Shown one piece after another: positions 25,992 through 35,039 of a DNA stretch of 53,155 nucleotides. The stretch's first letter is position 1. Each line of letters opens with the position of its first letter. The position numbers were made by a program, and so were the translations under genes. The notes under the pieces were generated by a model. That model saw only the letters and a list, made by a program, of their open reading frames with translations. It was not told the origin of the DNA and did no database searches. This DNA is from Burkholderia sp. SRS-W-2-2016 (GTDB taxonomy: Bacteria; Pseudomonadota; Gammaproteobacteria; Burkholderiales; Burkholderiaceae): positions 1 through 53,155 of the forward strand of contig NZ_MSDV01000080.1 of NCBI RefSeq assembly GCF_001931485.1, given 5' to 3'.

Positions 25992-26921
25992 ATGGACAAT
26001 CCGTCGTTCCGTTTTCATCTGCCCGAACTCGAGACCTTTCTCGTCGTGCTCGAGGAGGGGCAGTTCAGCAAGGCGGCCGAACGGCTCTGCATTTCACAAC
26101 CCACCGCATCGAGCCGCGTGAAGAAGCTGGAGTCGGTGCTGCGGGTGCAACTGCTGGTGCGCACCACGCGCAGCGTCGAGCCGACCGAGGAAGGGCGCCT
26201 GCTGCAGGCCGCCGCCAGCGAAGCGCTCGGTGGGCTATATGACGTGCTGCGCCAGTTCCGCGGCCGCTCGGAGGCCGCGCGCAACCGGGTCGTGGTCGCC
26301 GCGACGCCGATGATCGCCGCGACCTTTCTGCCGCAAATCATTCATTCGTATTGCGAGCGCTTTCCCGACGTCAGCGTCCAGTTGAAGGACATGCCGTACG
26401 AAAGCGTGCTCAAGACTATCGCCGACGGCAGCGCCGATCTCGGCGTCGCGGCGATCGACGGCGACTACGACAACCTGCTGTTTCGCCCGCTCGCCGAGGA
26501 GCCGGTGGTGCTGATGGCGCCCGCCGCGCATCCGATCACCCAGGTAGAGCAGGTGACGGTGGAAACGCTGTTGCCGTACCGGCTGATTCTGCTCGCCCGC
26601 TACGGCGATCTGCGCCAGCGGCTCGCGCGGGCGTTCGACGAGCGCGGCGCCGTCTTCGACGCGGCGACCGCCGCCACGCTGCCCACCTTGCTCGGCATGA
26701 TCGACACCGGCGGCTTTCTGACTTTCATGCCGCGCTCGCTCGCGGAATCGAATGCGCGGCGCAATCGCGCGACGCTGGAGCTGAGCGACTTCCGGGCGAG
26801 CCGCTGTTACGGCAGCATCGTCACCCGCAAGGCGGTGCCGACCACCGCGATCAAGAGCTTCCGCGATCATCTGCACAGCGAATTTCCCGCGTCGATGCAT
26901 GACGCCGGCGCGGCGTCGTAG
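25992..26921 (+). CDS. LysR-family transcriptional regulator
   Basis: 309 residues from the ATG at 25992 (MDNPSFRFHLPELETFLVVL). N-terminal HTH (GQFSKAAERLCISQPTASSRVKKLE), then an effector-binding domain (VVVAATPMIAATFLPQIIHSY, SADLGVAAIDGDYDNL, GMIDTGGFLTFMPRSLA). It follows the flavin reductase by 239 bases on the same strand and ends at a strong terminator. It is a good candidate activator of the monooxygenase operon or of the divergent promoter at 21062-21331. The effector is unknown. Confidence 0.9.
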   Translation: MDNPSFRFHLPELETFLVVLEEGQFSKAAERLCISQPTASSRVKKLESVLRVQLLVRTTRSVEPTEEGRLLQAAASEALGGLYDVLRQFRGRSEAARNRVVVAATPMIAATFLPQIIHSYCERFPDVSVQLKDMPYESVLKTIADGSADLGVAAIDGDYDNLLFRPLAEEPVVLMAPAAHPITQVEQVTVETLLPYRLILLARYGDLRQRLARAFDERGAVFDAATAATLPTLLGMIDTGGFLTFMPRSLAESNARRNRATLELSDFRASRCYGSIVTRKAVPTTAIKSFRDHLHSEFPASMHDAGAAS

Positions 26922-26946
26922 CGCGACGCTTCGCGCTTCCATGAAA

Positions 26947-26980
26947 AAAGGCGTCACCGTCGTGAGACCGTGACGCCTTT
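26947..26980. terminator. Bidirectional intrinsic terminator
   Basis: AAAGGCGTCAC (26947-26957) and GTGACGCCTTT (26970-26980) form an 11-base stem with a 12-base loop. The A-run on the left and T-run on the right make it work on both strands, between the convergent lysR and MFS genes. Confidence 0.85.
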
Positions 26981-27025
26981 CGTTTGCCGGGCGCGGCGAG
27001 CGCACCCGTTCGCACACTGGCCGGT

Positions 27026-28408
27026 TCAGGGTGTCCCGCTGCCGACCACCGACGCCGTCGCAACCGCCACATCGTGGTGCGGCTGCGTGCGCTCGGCGAC
27101 ATAGCCGACCTGATGGGCGCGGTGCCGCAGCTTCATGTAGCCGATGCCGCCGAGCGTCGCGATGGTCCCGGCCACCGACACCATGCCCGCGAGGTACCAC
27201 CACGAGCCCGTCCGGTGCATCAGCCATTCGGCGATCAGCGGGGTGGGGGCGCTGAACAGGATCGACGCGATCGCGCCGGACACCGCGATCCCGGTGTAGC
27301 GGTATTCGGCCGGAAACAGTTCGGCGCTCATGCTGCCGACGACGCCATAGGTGGTGACCTGTCCGCAGACCATCGTCAGCGACAACGCGATGCCGACCAG
27401 CAGCGGGTTCGCGGTATTCAACGTCAGGAACAGCGGTACGCTGCCCAATACCGCGAACAGCGTGCCGAAGAAGAACACGCGATGCGCGCCGATCTTGTCC
27501 GCGTACGCGCAGATCAGCGGAAAGGCGATCAGGTCGATCAGCGACGCGATCATCACCAGGTTGAAGGTGGTCGCCTGCGGCATCTTCAGATGGTAGGTCG
27601 CATACGACACGAAGTAGGTCGCCACCATGTAGAACACCACCGCGAACGACGCGGACATCGCGGTGGCGACCAGCACCGGCAGTTTCGCGTAACGCAGCAC
27701 GTCGGCAAGTGGGAGTTTCACGCGCCGGCCGCTCTCCTGCACCCGCTTGAAGTCTTCCGACTCCGCGACGCCCAGCCGAATGATCAGACCGATCAGCACC
27801 AGCGCGAAGCCCGCGATGAACGGGACGCGCCAACCCCACGCGAGCCGCTCTTCGGGCGGCAGCAGCCCGACGAGCGCCATCGCGCCGGTCGACAGAAACA
27901 GCCCGAAGCCGCTGCCCATCTGCGGCGCCGCGCCGTACAGCCGGACCTTGTGGCGCGGCGCGTTCTCGACCGCGACCAGCACCGCGCCGCCCCATTCGCC
28001 GCCGACCGCGAGACCTTGCAGTAGACGCAGCGCGACCAGCAGCACCGGCGCCAGCATGCCGATCTGCTGGTAGGTGGGCAGCAGCCCGATCGCGCCGGTC
28101 GCGACGCCCATCAGCACGAGCGTGAAGATCATCGTCGATTTGCGGCCGATGCGGTCGCCCAGATGGCCGAAGATGAACGCGCCGAGCGGGCGGGCCAGAA
28201 ACGCGACGCCGAACGACGCGAACGCGATCAGGCGCGCGACCGACGCGTCCTTGTTGGGGAAGAACAGGGGTCCGAAATAAAGCGCGGCGGCCGTGCCGTA
28301 AATGAAATATTCGTACCATTCGACCGAGGTGCCGACGCAACTCGAGATGAGCGCGCGGCGCGCCTGCTTGACCTTGTCGACCCCGGTGCGGGTGCCTTGC
28401 TGTGCCAT
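27026..28408 (-). CDS. MFS transporter, metabolite:H+ symporter (MHS) type
   Basis: 460 residues. The opening SSCVGTSVEWYEYFIYGTAAALYF, RPLGAFIFGHLGDRIGRKSTM, LLQGLAVGGEWGGAVLVAVE and ELFPAEYRYTGIAVSGAI are typical of the MHS family (shikimate, alpha-ketoglutarate, proline/betaine carriers). Inner membrane, proton-driven uptake of an organic acid. ATG behind CAGGAGACAAC. It converges on the LysR gene across a terminator, so it has its own promoter, probably in 28409-28814. It may feed the monooxygenase pathway next door. Confidence 0.88.
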   Translation of the reverse strand: MAQQGTRTGVDKVKQARRALISSCVGTSVEWYEYFIYGTAAALYFGPLFFPNKDASVARLIAFASFGVAFLARPLGAFIFGHLGDRIGRKSTMIFTLVLMGVATGAIGLLPTYQQIGMLAPVLLVALRLLQGLAVGGEWGGAVLVAVENAPRHKVRLYGAAPQMGSGFGLFLSTGAMALVGLLPPEERLAWGWRVPFIAGFALVLIGLIIRLGVAESEDFKRVQESGRRVKLPLADVLRYAKLPVLVATAMSASFAVVFYMVATYFVSYATYHLKMPQATTFNLVMIASLIDLIAFPLICAYADKIGAHRVFFFGTLFAVLGSVPLFLTLNTANPLLVGIALSLTMVCGQVTTYGVVGSMSAELFPAEYRYTGIAVSGAIASILFSAPTPLIAEWLMHRTGSWWYLAGMVSVAGTIATLGGIGYMKLRHRAHQVGYVAERTQPHHDVAVATASVVGSGTP

Positions 28409-28814
28409 GTTGTCTCCTGATTCGCATGTTGTGCTGAGGGCCGGTCCACGCGTTGCGCGGCATCGGCTTCGCAGCCGGCTATGTCACATTCTCGTCAACA
28501 TGCGCGGGCGCATCCATGCGCAGGCTAAATAGATTGATTGGATTTTTGGAAGAATGGTTGGCGCGAAAGCGCCCGCGGCCGATCGTCATCGCGATGGCGA
28601 CAGCCGCCCGACAAGCCACGTTGCCCGGACTTTCTCCCCCCGACGGGCAGCCGGAAACCCTTACCCCACCGGCGCCTCACCCCCATGACATACGCTGAAA
28701 TACCTTTCGCATAGCCAGTCACGAGAACCCTCTCTAAAGTGCGCGTATCGGATGCGCTGCACTGACTACCCGCCACCGCAGACGATACCTCCCGCCACCA
28801 TTTACGGCATCGTC
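28409..28814. other. Intergenic region between divergent transporter and hydroxylase genes
   Basis: 406 bases holding the 5' leaders of both divergent genes. Short overlapping frames exist, but none has a ribosome binding site or a recognisable product. I see no clear operator or RNA here. Confidence 0.5.
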
Positions 28815-29714
28815 ATGGAATCCTTAACAAAACTCGTTCTTGCCTTTACCGGCATCGTCGTTGTCCTTTCGCTGATCGAAGCCGTCGTGCTCAGCCGCAT
28901 GAAGCGTGCGGCCACACCGTTTGCGTGGTACGAGGTGTGGATTTCGCTGTTCGATCTGGCCGGACGCAGGCTGATGTCGCTGCTGCCGATCTCCGTTGCG
29001 ACACCGGTTTTCAGCTTCGTCTACGACCATCGCATTTTTACCGTCGATATCAATAGCGCGCTGATGGTGTTCGCACTCTTTCTCGGCATGGAGTTCTGCT
29101 ACTACTGGTATCACCGTGCATCGCATCGCGTGCGCTTCTTCTGGGCCACGCACGCCGTGCATCACTCGCCGAACCAGTTGACGCTGTCAACCGCATATCG
29201 TCTTGGCCTGACCGGCAAACTGACCGGCTCGACGCTGTTCTTCGCGCCGCTGGTATGGCTGGGCGTCAAGCCCGAGGTCGTACTGTTCACGCTGTTCGCC
29301 AATCTCATGTACCAGGGCTGGTTGCATACCACCTACATTCCCAAGCTCGGCTGGTTCGAATATGTGTTCAATACGCCTTCTGCGCACCGTGTGCACCACG
29401 CGTCGAACGTCAGTTATCTGGACGCGAACTACGGTGGCGTGCTGATCGTTTTCGACCGGCTGTTCGGCACCTACGTCGAAGAACGCGCGGACGAACCGTG
29501 TCGCTACGGTCTCGTGACGCCGACCACGTCGCGCAATCCGCTCGTCGTCGAATTCGAACATTGGGCCACGCTGATTCGCGATGTCGTCAGCGCGAAAAGT
29601 GCGTGGACCGCGCTCAATCACGTGATCCAGCCGCCGGGATGGCTGCCCGACGGGGGAGGGGAAACGACGGAAGAACTGCGCCGCCGGAGCGAACAAACCC
29701 GGCGAACCTGCTGA
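28815..29714 (+). CDS. Sterol desaturase / fatty acid hydroxylase family protein
   Basis: 299 residues from the ATG at 28815; an upstream in-frame ATG at 28752 would add 21 atypical residues. Three or four transmembrane stretches and the di-iron histidine boxes HRASH, HAVHH and HRVHHAS, the signature of the superfamily, plus NYGGVLIVFDRLFGTYV. Members hydroxylate or desaturate lipid chains or sterols in the inner membrane. The substrate is not readable; bacterial members act on fatty acyl, hopanoid or carotenoid groups. It stands alone between unrelated genes. The C-terminal 60 residues are weakly conserved and hydrophilic. Confidence 0.87.
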   Translation: MESLTKLVLAFTGIVVVLSLIEAVVLSRMKRAATPFAWYEVWISLFDLAGRRLMSLLPISVATPVFSFVYDHRIFTVDINSALMVFALFLGMEFCYYWYHRASHRVRFFWATHAVHHSPNQLTLSTAYRLGLTGKLTGSTLFFAPLVWLGVKPEVVLFTLFANLMYQGWLHTTYIPKLGWFEYVFNTPSAHRVHHASNVSYLDANYGGVLIVFDRLFGTYVEERADEPCRYGLVTPTTSRNPLVVEFEHWATLIRDVVSAKSAWTALNHVIQPPGWLPDGGGETTEELRRRSEQTRRTC

Positions 29715-29774
29715 GGATGATCCGGATTCCGGTCAGAGGGGCGGTCCTGCTTCCGCTTCTTCTATGCCTCATTG

Positions 29775-30038
29775 ATGTCAGACAACACCGATTCTAAAGC
29801 GCTTTCAGCGGATATTTTAGGCTTAGCAGATATGATGACATATAACTACTTGGGTCCATCTAGGGCTGTCACAACGCCGTCATGGCAAGGCAAAGATGGC
29901 CTTTCTTTGTTAAAAATACGTGCACATGGGGTTTTTCTGGATCACGCCTTACACAATCTTTTTTATATGATGTCCTATATCTCGATCCAAGAAGTTGTCC
30001 CTCGTAGTTGCCTTACATATCTTTCGAAGCACGGCTGA
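29775..30038 (+). CDS. Possible small protein of unknown function
   Basis: 87-codon frame beginning MSDNTDSKALSAD and ending SCLTYLSKHG, in a stretch visibly richer in A+T than both neighbours (most of 29775-30010). No clear ribosome binding site and no family I recognise. It may be a real small gene from a transferred fragment, or a chance frame in a promoter region for the polygalacturonase gene. The rest of 29715-30102 shows nothing else. Confidence 0.2.
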   Translation: MSDNTDSKALSADILGLADMMTYNYLGPSRAVTTPSWQGKDGLSLLKIRAHGVFLDHALHNLFYMMSYISIQEVVPRSCLTYLSKHG

Positions 30039-30102
30039 CGCGAAGCCGTCCCGCGCGCCCGTGCTCGATTACAACCGTCGGTGAGACGGGCCCGGAGACA
30101 AA

Positions 30103-32124
30103 ATGAAAGACAAGCAGCAGACCCGTTCCGAAGTTCCTTCCGCAGCGCGACGTTCGTTCGTCAAACTCGCGAGCCTCTCGGCGAGCGCGCCGCTGTTCGG
30201 CGGCATCGGTGCGCTGAGCGTGCTCGGTGGATGCGGCGGCGGGGTAGATTCTTCAGGCACGAGCGCGCCGGCCAGCCCGACGCCGCCGGTCGCGCAGGAT
30301 CCGATCTGGGGCCCCACGGGCTCGGCGACGCAGATCATCAACGCGCTGCAGAGCGTATCGACGTCGATGTTCCCGGCCCGCCAGTTTCCCGTCACCGATT
30401 ACGGCGCGAAACCGTGTGCGGTCGTCGCCGCGACCAACCCGTACACCGATGCGTCCAAGTCGCCGCTCTCGACCGGCGCCGACCAGACCCACGCACCCGG
30501 CTCATTCGATTCCCAGCCGGCGTTCCTCGCGGCGATCAAGGCCTGCAACGCGGCGGGCGGCGGCACCGTGGTCGTGCCGGCCGGCAGCTGGTATTGCGCG
30601 GGGCCGATCGTGCTGCTGTCGAACGTCAATTTCCATCTGAGCGCGAACTGCGAGATTTTCTTTAGCCCGAATCCGGCCGACTACGCGAAGGACGGTCCGA
30701 TCGACTGCGGCGCAAACGGGAAGCTCTACTACAGCCGCTGGCAGGCCAACGATTGCCTGAACTACGGCACCCCGATCTATGCGCGCAATCAAACCAATAT
30801 CGCGCTGACCGGCGAAGGCGACACGTCCGTGCTCAACGGCCAGGCCATGACGCCGTTCGCCGGCAGCGGCAACACCAGCACGTGCTGGTGGACTTTCAAA
30901 GGCAATAGCGGCGCGTATGGCTTCGTGAATTCGTCAACGCCGTCGCAGGCCACGACGAATCTGAGCAACGTCGATCTGAAAACGGTCGTGCCCGGCATCT
31001 CCGATACGCTTTACGCGGAACTGACCAATCCCGCCACGCCGTGGCAGCAGGACCAGAACTATCTGCCGGCGCTGTCCGAGTCGGGCGTTCCGATCGAGCA
31101 GCGCATCTTCGGCATTGGTCACTATCTGCGCCCGTGCATGGTGGAGTTTCTCGGCTGCACGAATGTGCTGATGGATAGCTATCGCACGATCAACACGCCG
31201 TTCTGGCAGCATCATCCGACCGACTGCAAGAACGTCGTGATCCGCGCGGTGACGGTCGACAGCATCGGCCCGAACAACGACGGCTTCGACCCCGACGCGT
31301 GCGACATGGTGCTGTGCGACAGCGTCGTCTTCAATACCGGCGACGATTGCATCGCGATCAAATCGGGCAAGGATCTCGACACGCAATACGGCCCCGCGCA
31401 AAACCACGTGATCCAGAACTGCACGATGAACAGCGGTCACGGCGGCATTACGCTCGGCAGCGAGATGGGCGGGGGCGTGCAGATGATCTATGCGCGCAAT
31501 CTGCAGATGCTCAATAAGTTCTGGGCGACCAATTCGTTGAACATCGCGATCCGTATCAAGACGAACATGAATCGCGGCGGCTTCGTGAAGGACTTCTATG
31601 TCGACAACGTCACGTTGCCGAACGGCGTGAGCCTCACGGGCGCGGGCTACGGCAGCAGCATGCTGGCGGGCAGCCCGATCAACTCGACGGTTCCTGTCGG
31701 TGTCGTCACCGCCAGCGCGGCGAATCCGTCGGCGTCGCAAGGCGGCATCATCACGTTCGACTGCGACTATCAACCGTCGAAGGACGCGATCCGCACGCGG
31801 CCGGCGCTCGTGCAGAACGTCAACATCTCGAACGTCAAGGCGAGCAACGTGACGCTGAACGGCGTGACGGGCTCGTGCTTTCAGGCGATCGTCGCGCAAG
31901 GCCCGGTCGCGTTCGACTACAACGGCCCCGCACCCACGCCGACGGTCCCGGCAATCACCGGCGTGACGATCACCAATTGCGACTTCGGCACGCCGGCCGC
32001 CGCCGGTCCGGCGACATCGACGACGCCTGGACCGATCTACGCGTACAACGTGCATGACATCACGCTTGTGAATACCGTGATTGCGGGGACTACGATGAAT
32101 AAGACGGTCAGCGATACGCGGTGA
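30103..32124 (+). CDS. Tat-exported GH28 polygalacturonase-like lipoprotein
   Basis: 673 residues. The N-terminus has a twin-arginine motif (ARRSFVK, residues 15-21) followed by a hydrophobic stretch ending in the lipobox VLGGC, then a Ser/Pro/Thr-rich linker, so a Tat-exported, lipid-anchored enzyme is likely. The right-handed beta-helix carries the glycoside hydrolase 28 catalytic set: NND with Asp393, GDD with Asp414 and Asp415, SGHG with His446, and RIK (Arg484-Lys486). These enzymes hydrolyse polygalacturonan or related pectic chains by inversion. Long inserts at about 200-330 and 535-560 make it larger than usual. ATG behind GGAGA. No pectin transporter or other pectinase is next to it. 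Confidence 0.88.
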   Translation: MKDKQQTRSEVPSAARRSFVKLASLSASAPLFGGIGALSVLGGCGGGVDSSGTSAPASPTPPVAQDPIWGPTGSATQIINALQSVSTSMFPARQFPVTDYGAKPCAVVAATNPYTDASKSPLSTGADQTHAPGSFDSQPAFLAAIKACNAAGGGTVVVPAGSWYCAGPIVLLSNVNFHLSANCEIFFSPNPADYAKDGPIDCGANGKLYYSRWQANDCLNYGTPIYARNQTNIALTGEGDTSVLNGQAMTPFAGSGNTSTCWWTFKGNSGAYGFVNSSTPSQATTNLSNVDLKTVVPGISDTLYAELTNPATPWQQDQNYLPALSESGVPIEQRIFGIGHYLRPCMVEFLGCTNVLMDSYRTINTPFWQHHPTDCKNVVIRAVTVDSIGPNNDGFDPDACDMVLCDSVVFNTGDDCIAIKSGKDLDTQYGPAQNHVIQNCTMNSGHGGITLGSEMGGGVQMIYARNLQMLNKFWATNSLNIAIRIKTNMNRGGFVKDFYVDNVTLPNGVSLTGAGYGSSMLAGSPINSTVPVGVVTASAANPSASQGGIITFDCDYQPSKDAIRTRPALVQNVNISNVKASNVTLNGVTGSCFQAIVAQGPVAFDYNGPAPTPTVPAITGVTITNCDFGTPAAAGPATSTTPGPIYAYNVHDITLVNTVIAGTTMNKTVSDTR

Positions 32125-32184
32125 TGTTTTTGGCGGGGTTTTTCTTGTAGCTGAGGACGATGCGGAGGTTGGTGCGTCGTTAAG

Positions 32185-32213
32185 AGCGGGAGGCGCTGCA
32201 GGCGCCTCCCGCT
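32185..32213 (+). terminator. Intrinsic terminator after the GH28 gene
   Basis: AGCGGGAGGCGC (32185-32196), loop TGCAG, GCGCCTCCCGCT (32202-32213): a perfect 12-base stem followed by TTGT. It lies 60 bases after the stop codon. The remaining intergenic sequence up to 32436 shows no gene. Confidence 0.8.
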
Positions 32214-32436
32214 TTGTCGTTGGCGTCGGGTGTGGGTAGTGCTGTGCGTGATGAAGATGGTTGCAGTCAACGGTGCCTGAGAGCGGGCGCATCCGGTCGC
32301 GAAGTCTTAGGGCACCCGTTGGCCTTCAATTGCTCGTCGAAAGCGTCCGAAGCAAGCTGAGTGCAGCGGCCTTTCCCCAAGCCGCACCCAGACGAAAGCG
32401 TAAAACTCCGCGTGAGCGCGATTCTTATTTCGATCG

Positions 32437-33366
32437 TCAGGTGTACAGGTATCGCACAAGGTGAAAGAACACCGGCGCGGCAAAGCAGATCGAGTCGACC
32501 CGGTCCAGCATCCCGCCGTGTCCGGCGATCATCGAGCCCCAGTCTTTAGTGCCGAGCGACCGCTTGACGGCTGACAGCACAAGCCCGCCGACGAAACCCG
32601 CAATCACGATCACGAGAGAAATGCCGAACGCGGCAACGAAGCTGAACGGCGTCACGCGATAGAGCGCGGCGCCGCACAATGTCGCGAGCAGGCCGCCGCC
32701 GACGAAGCCCTCGACCGTCTTCGAGGGCGACAGGCGCGGTGCGATCTTGCGTCGTCCGAACAGTTTACCGACCACGTACTGAAGCACGTCGCTAATCTGC
32801 ACGATGAGCAGGAAATAGAACAATAGCAATGCGTTCTGCCCCGCGTAATGAGGGATGTCGAGGATCAGCAACGCAGGTGCGTGGCTCAACCCATAGATGC
32901 ATACCATCAGCGCCCAGTTGATCTTCGCGTTGCGGCTCAGGAATTCGCTTGTGTCCTGGGTGAGCGCCGACACGAGCGACATCGTAAAAAACAGGTGCAC
33001 CGGCACGAAGATCGAATACATGCCGTACCAGTTGATCGCGAGCAGCAGGTATTGAACGGGAATGGCGATGAAGAACGCAATGAAGAGCGTAGTGTGGTCG
33101 CTTGCCGTCGTGGGTGTCAGCGTGATGAATTCGCGCAGCGTCAGATAAGACAGAAGCGCGAACACGAAGTACGTGACGTTGTTGCCCAGACTGATCGCGA
33201 TGACCATCACCGCGATCATCGCCCACCATGCACGGATGCGCTGATTCAGATTGACGATGGTCGTGTTCGTGTCGCTGCTGCGTGCGCCGAGAATCGCACC
33301 GATCACGGTCGCGACGGTCAACAGGATCGTGACGCCCCCGACCAGTTCCCAGAAAAGTGTTCGCAT
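32437..33366 (-). CDS. ynbB: Phosphatidate cytidylyltransferase, YnbB/CdsA-like
   Basis: 309 residues with about eight transmembrane helices and the CdsA signature SAVKRSLGTKDWGSMIAGHGGMLD near the C-terminus; SPSKTVEGFVGG is also typical. It makes CDP-diacylglycerol from phosphatidate and CTP in the inner membrane. The isolated placement with a PlsC-like acyltransferase and a divergent YnbA-like transferase suggests a second, specialised CDP-diacylglycerol supply, not the housekeeping cdsA. It starts 35 bases after the acyltransferase stop, so the two genes are one transcript. The ynbB symbol is by locus resemblance to E. coli ynbABCD. Confidence 0.85.
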   Translation of the reverse strand: MRTLFWELVGGVTILLTVATVIGAILGARSSDTNTTIVNLNQRIRAWWAMIAVMVIAISLGNNVTYFVFALLSYLTLREFITLTPTTASDHTTLFIAFFIAIPVQYLLLAINWYGMYSIFVPVHLFFTMSLVSALTQDTSEFLSRNAKINWALMVCIYGLSHAPALLILDIPHYAGQNALLLFYFLLIVQISDVLQYVVGKLFGRRKIAPRLSPSKTVEGFVGGGLLATLCGAALYRVTPFSFVAAFGISLVIVIAGFVGGLVLSAVKRSLGTKDWGSMIAGHGGMLDRVDSICFAAPVFFHLVRYLYT

Positions 33367-33401
33367 ATTCGAAATTCGGATAAAGAGGAAAGAGGCGGCG
33401 A

Positions 33402-34031
33402 TCAGCCTGCCTGCCGGTGCGGAGCGAGTGCGCTGACCGCGTCGCGCATGCGAGCGAGGAAGGATGCCTTGTCTTCCTGTTCGCCGCGCACTTCGGTCGC
33501 GCCGAAGTGCACCTTGCAGATCAGCGGCACGGGCCAGATCGCGCCTTTGGGCATGATCCGCTGCAAATTTTCGAGGTAGACCGGGGCGAGGGCGACATGC
33601 GGGAATTCGCCCGCGAGATGGAACAGCCCGCTTTTGAATGGCTGCGGCAGCGCGTCGGTGCCACGCGTGCCTTCGGGGAAAATGATGATTGAATGACCCT
33701 GCGCGAGCGCTTCGCGCACGGGATCGAGCGGGTCGCCGCCTGATTCGCGGTGGCGGTCGATTAGAACCACGTTCAGCAGCTTCTGCGCGATATGGCGCTT
33801 GAGACCACTGCTGTCCCAGTAGTCGCGCGCGGCGACCGGCCTCACGACCGCGCGCACGTCGCCCGGCAGCGCAGCGAGGATTGCTAGCGTATCGATGTGG
33901 CTCGTATGATTCGAGAAGTAGATCTTCTGCGATGCGGAGGGCGGCGCATCATGCCAGACCGGATAGGCACCGGCGACGAATCGCACGATCGTCAGCAGGA
34001 AGTCGCGTTGCCAGATATGCCGTAGATTCAT
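33402..34031 (-). CDS. 1-acyl-sn-glycerol-3-phosphate acyltransferase family (PlsC-like)
   Basis: 209 residues from the ATG at 34031 (MNLRHIWQRDFLLTIVRFVAG). The frame runs 53 codons further upstream, but those codons lie in A+T-rich leader DNA and are untypical. Acyltransferase motifs: NHTSHIDTLA (H-x4-D), then FPEGTRG, and PVYLENLQRIMPKG. It transfers an acyl chain to lysophosphatidate or a similar acceptor at the inner membrane. With the downstream cytidylyltransferase it would give acylation followed by CDP activation, a short supply line for the phosphatidyltransferase on the other strand. Confidence 0.87.
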   Translation of the reverse strand: MNLRHIWQRDFLLTIVRFVAGAYPVWHDAPPSASQKIYFSNHTSHIDTLAILAALPGDVRAVVRPVAARDYWDSSGLKRHIAQKLLNVVLIDRHRESGGDPLDPVREALAQGHSIIIFPEGTRGTDALPQPFKSGLFHLAGEFPHVALAPVYLENLQRIMPKGAIWPVPLICKVHFGATEVRGEQEDKASFLARMRDAVSALAPHRQAG

Positions 34032-34388
34032 TATTGGTAGGCGCAGTGTTGGACAGGCAAGCCGGTGCGACCTGTCGCATATCAAACTAATAGTGTTGGA
34101 AATGATGCATGTTTTCGCGCTATTCGACTTTTCGCGATGTCGGAAGTCTACGATGAACGATCGCGCTTCAAGCATTATTTTTCTATGCATAACGAAATTA
34201 ACAGTATTTAACGTACCTCAATAAAATTTAATCCAAGCACGATCGGAATTTTATTGTTAAAAAGAATTCGCCACTGTTGACGTTTTTATCGTGGCCAATA
34301 ATATTGGCGTCTTCGCGCAGACATTGAATAAATCCGGCGACGCGACTCGTCATGCGCAATCCACACCATTTTGCTTGCACAAGAATAA
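34032..34388. promoter_or_regulatory. A+T-rich divergent promoter region with palindrome
   Basis: 357 bases between divergent plsC-like and ynbA-like genes, much richer in A+T than the genes. GCCAATA-A-TATTGGC (34294-34308) is a perfect 15-base dyad lying 80 bases before the ynbA start, in reach of a promoter there. Several TATAAT-like stretches exist on both strands, so I do not single one out. Confidence 0.5.
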
Positions 34389-34994
34389 ATGAGCCTTTAC
34401 GAACTCAAACCAAAATTCCAGAACCTGCTGCGCCCACTGACGAGATCACTCGCACAACGCGGCATCACCGCCAACCAGGTCACGCTATGTGCCGCCGCAG
34501 GTTCGATTGCAGTCGGCGCACTCGCCAGCCTTGGGTTTGTCGCACGGGGGCTGTTTCTGTTGATTCCGCTCTGGCTGTTTGTGCGAATGGCGCTCAATGC
34601 GATCGACGGAATGCTTGCGCGCGAGCATGGGCAGAAGAGCGTGCCCGGTGCCTACCTGAATGAACTCGGAGACATCGTGTCCGATCTCGCGCTCGTGCTG
34701 CCGTTTCTCGCGGCCTCAGGCTTTGCAGCGGCCGACATCTGGTTATTCGCACTGGCCGCAGTCGTTGTCGAATGCGCGGGACTGATCGGCCCGCTTGTCG
34801 GCGGAAGCCGTCGTTACGATGGCCCGTTCGGCAAGAGTGACCGGGCAGTCGCGCTCGGGGCGTTCGCGCTGTGGGTAGGCTTGAGCATGCCGGTCGGCGC
34901 CGTCGCGATATGGGTGTGGCGTCTGTTGATTGTGCTGTCGCTGGTGACAGTCGTGCGACGCGCACAGGCGGGGATCGCCGAAGCCGGCGGATGA
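34389..34994 (+). CDS. ynbA: CDP-alcohol phosphatidyltransferase family protein, YnbA-like
   Basis: 201 residues, polytopic membrane protein. The motif region (residues 70-99) reads NAIDGMLARE ... GAYLNELGDIVSD. Compared with the consensus DxxDGxxARx8GxxxDxxxD, Asn70 and Asn91 stand where two metal-binding Asp are usual, while Asp73, Gly74, Arg78 and Asp95 are kept. I recall E. coli YnbA having the same changes, along with the MxLY.xKP.FQ.LLRP start and YxGPFGKSDRA, so it is this subfamily. It should join a CDP-lipid and an unknown alcohol acceptor. It starts the operon with the hydrolase-methyltransferase and the PAP2 phosphatase. Confidence 0.87.
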   Translation: MSLYELKPKFQNLLRPLTRSLAQRGITANQVTLCAAAGSIAVGALASLGFVARGLFLLIPLWLFVRMALNAIDGMLAREHGQKSVPGAYLNELGDIVSDLALVLPFLAASGFAAADIWLFALAAVVVECAGLIGPLVGGSRRYDGPFGKSDRAVALGAFALWVGLSMPVGAVAIWVWRLLIVLSLVTVVRRAQAGIAEAGG

Positions 34995-35039
34995 TCACGG
35001 CGTCGAGATTGATTTGACTCACGGAATGAGAGAAAGCGC

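Noticed and set aside
26235..28463. 742-codon reverse-strand frame over lysR and the MHS transporter
   Set aside because: It is a GC-rich shadow spanning two real genes and a terminator, with low-complexity Arg/Ala composition and no domain.
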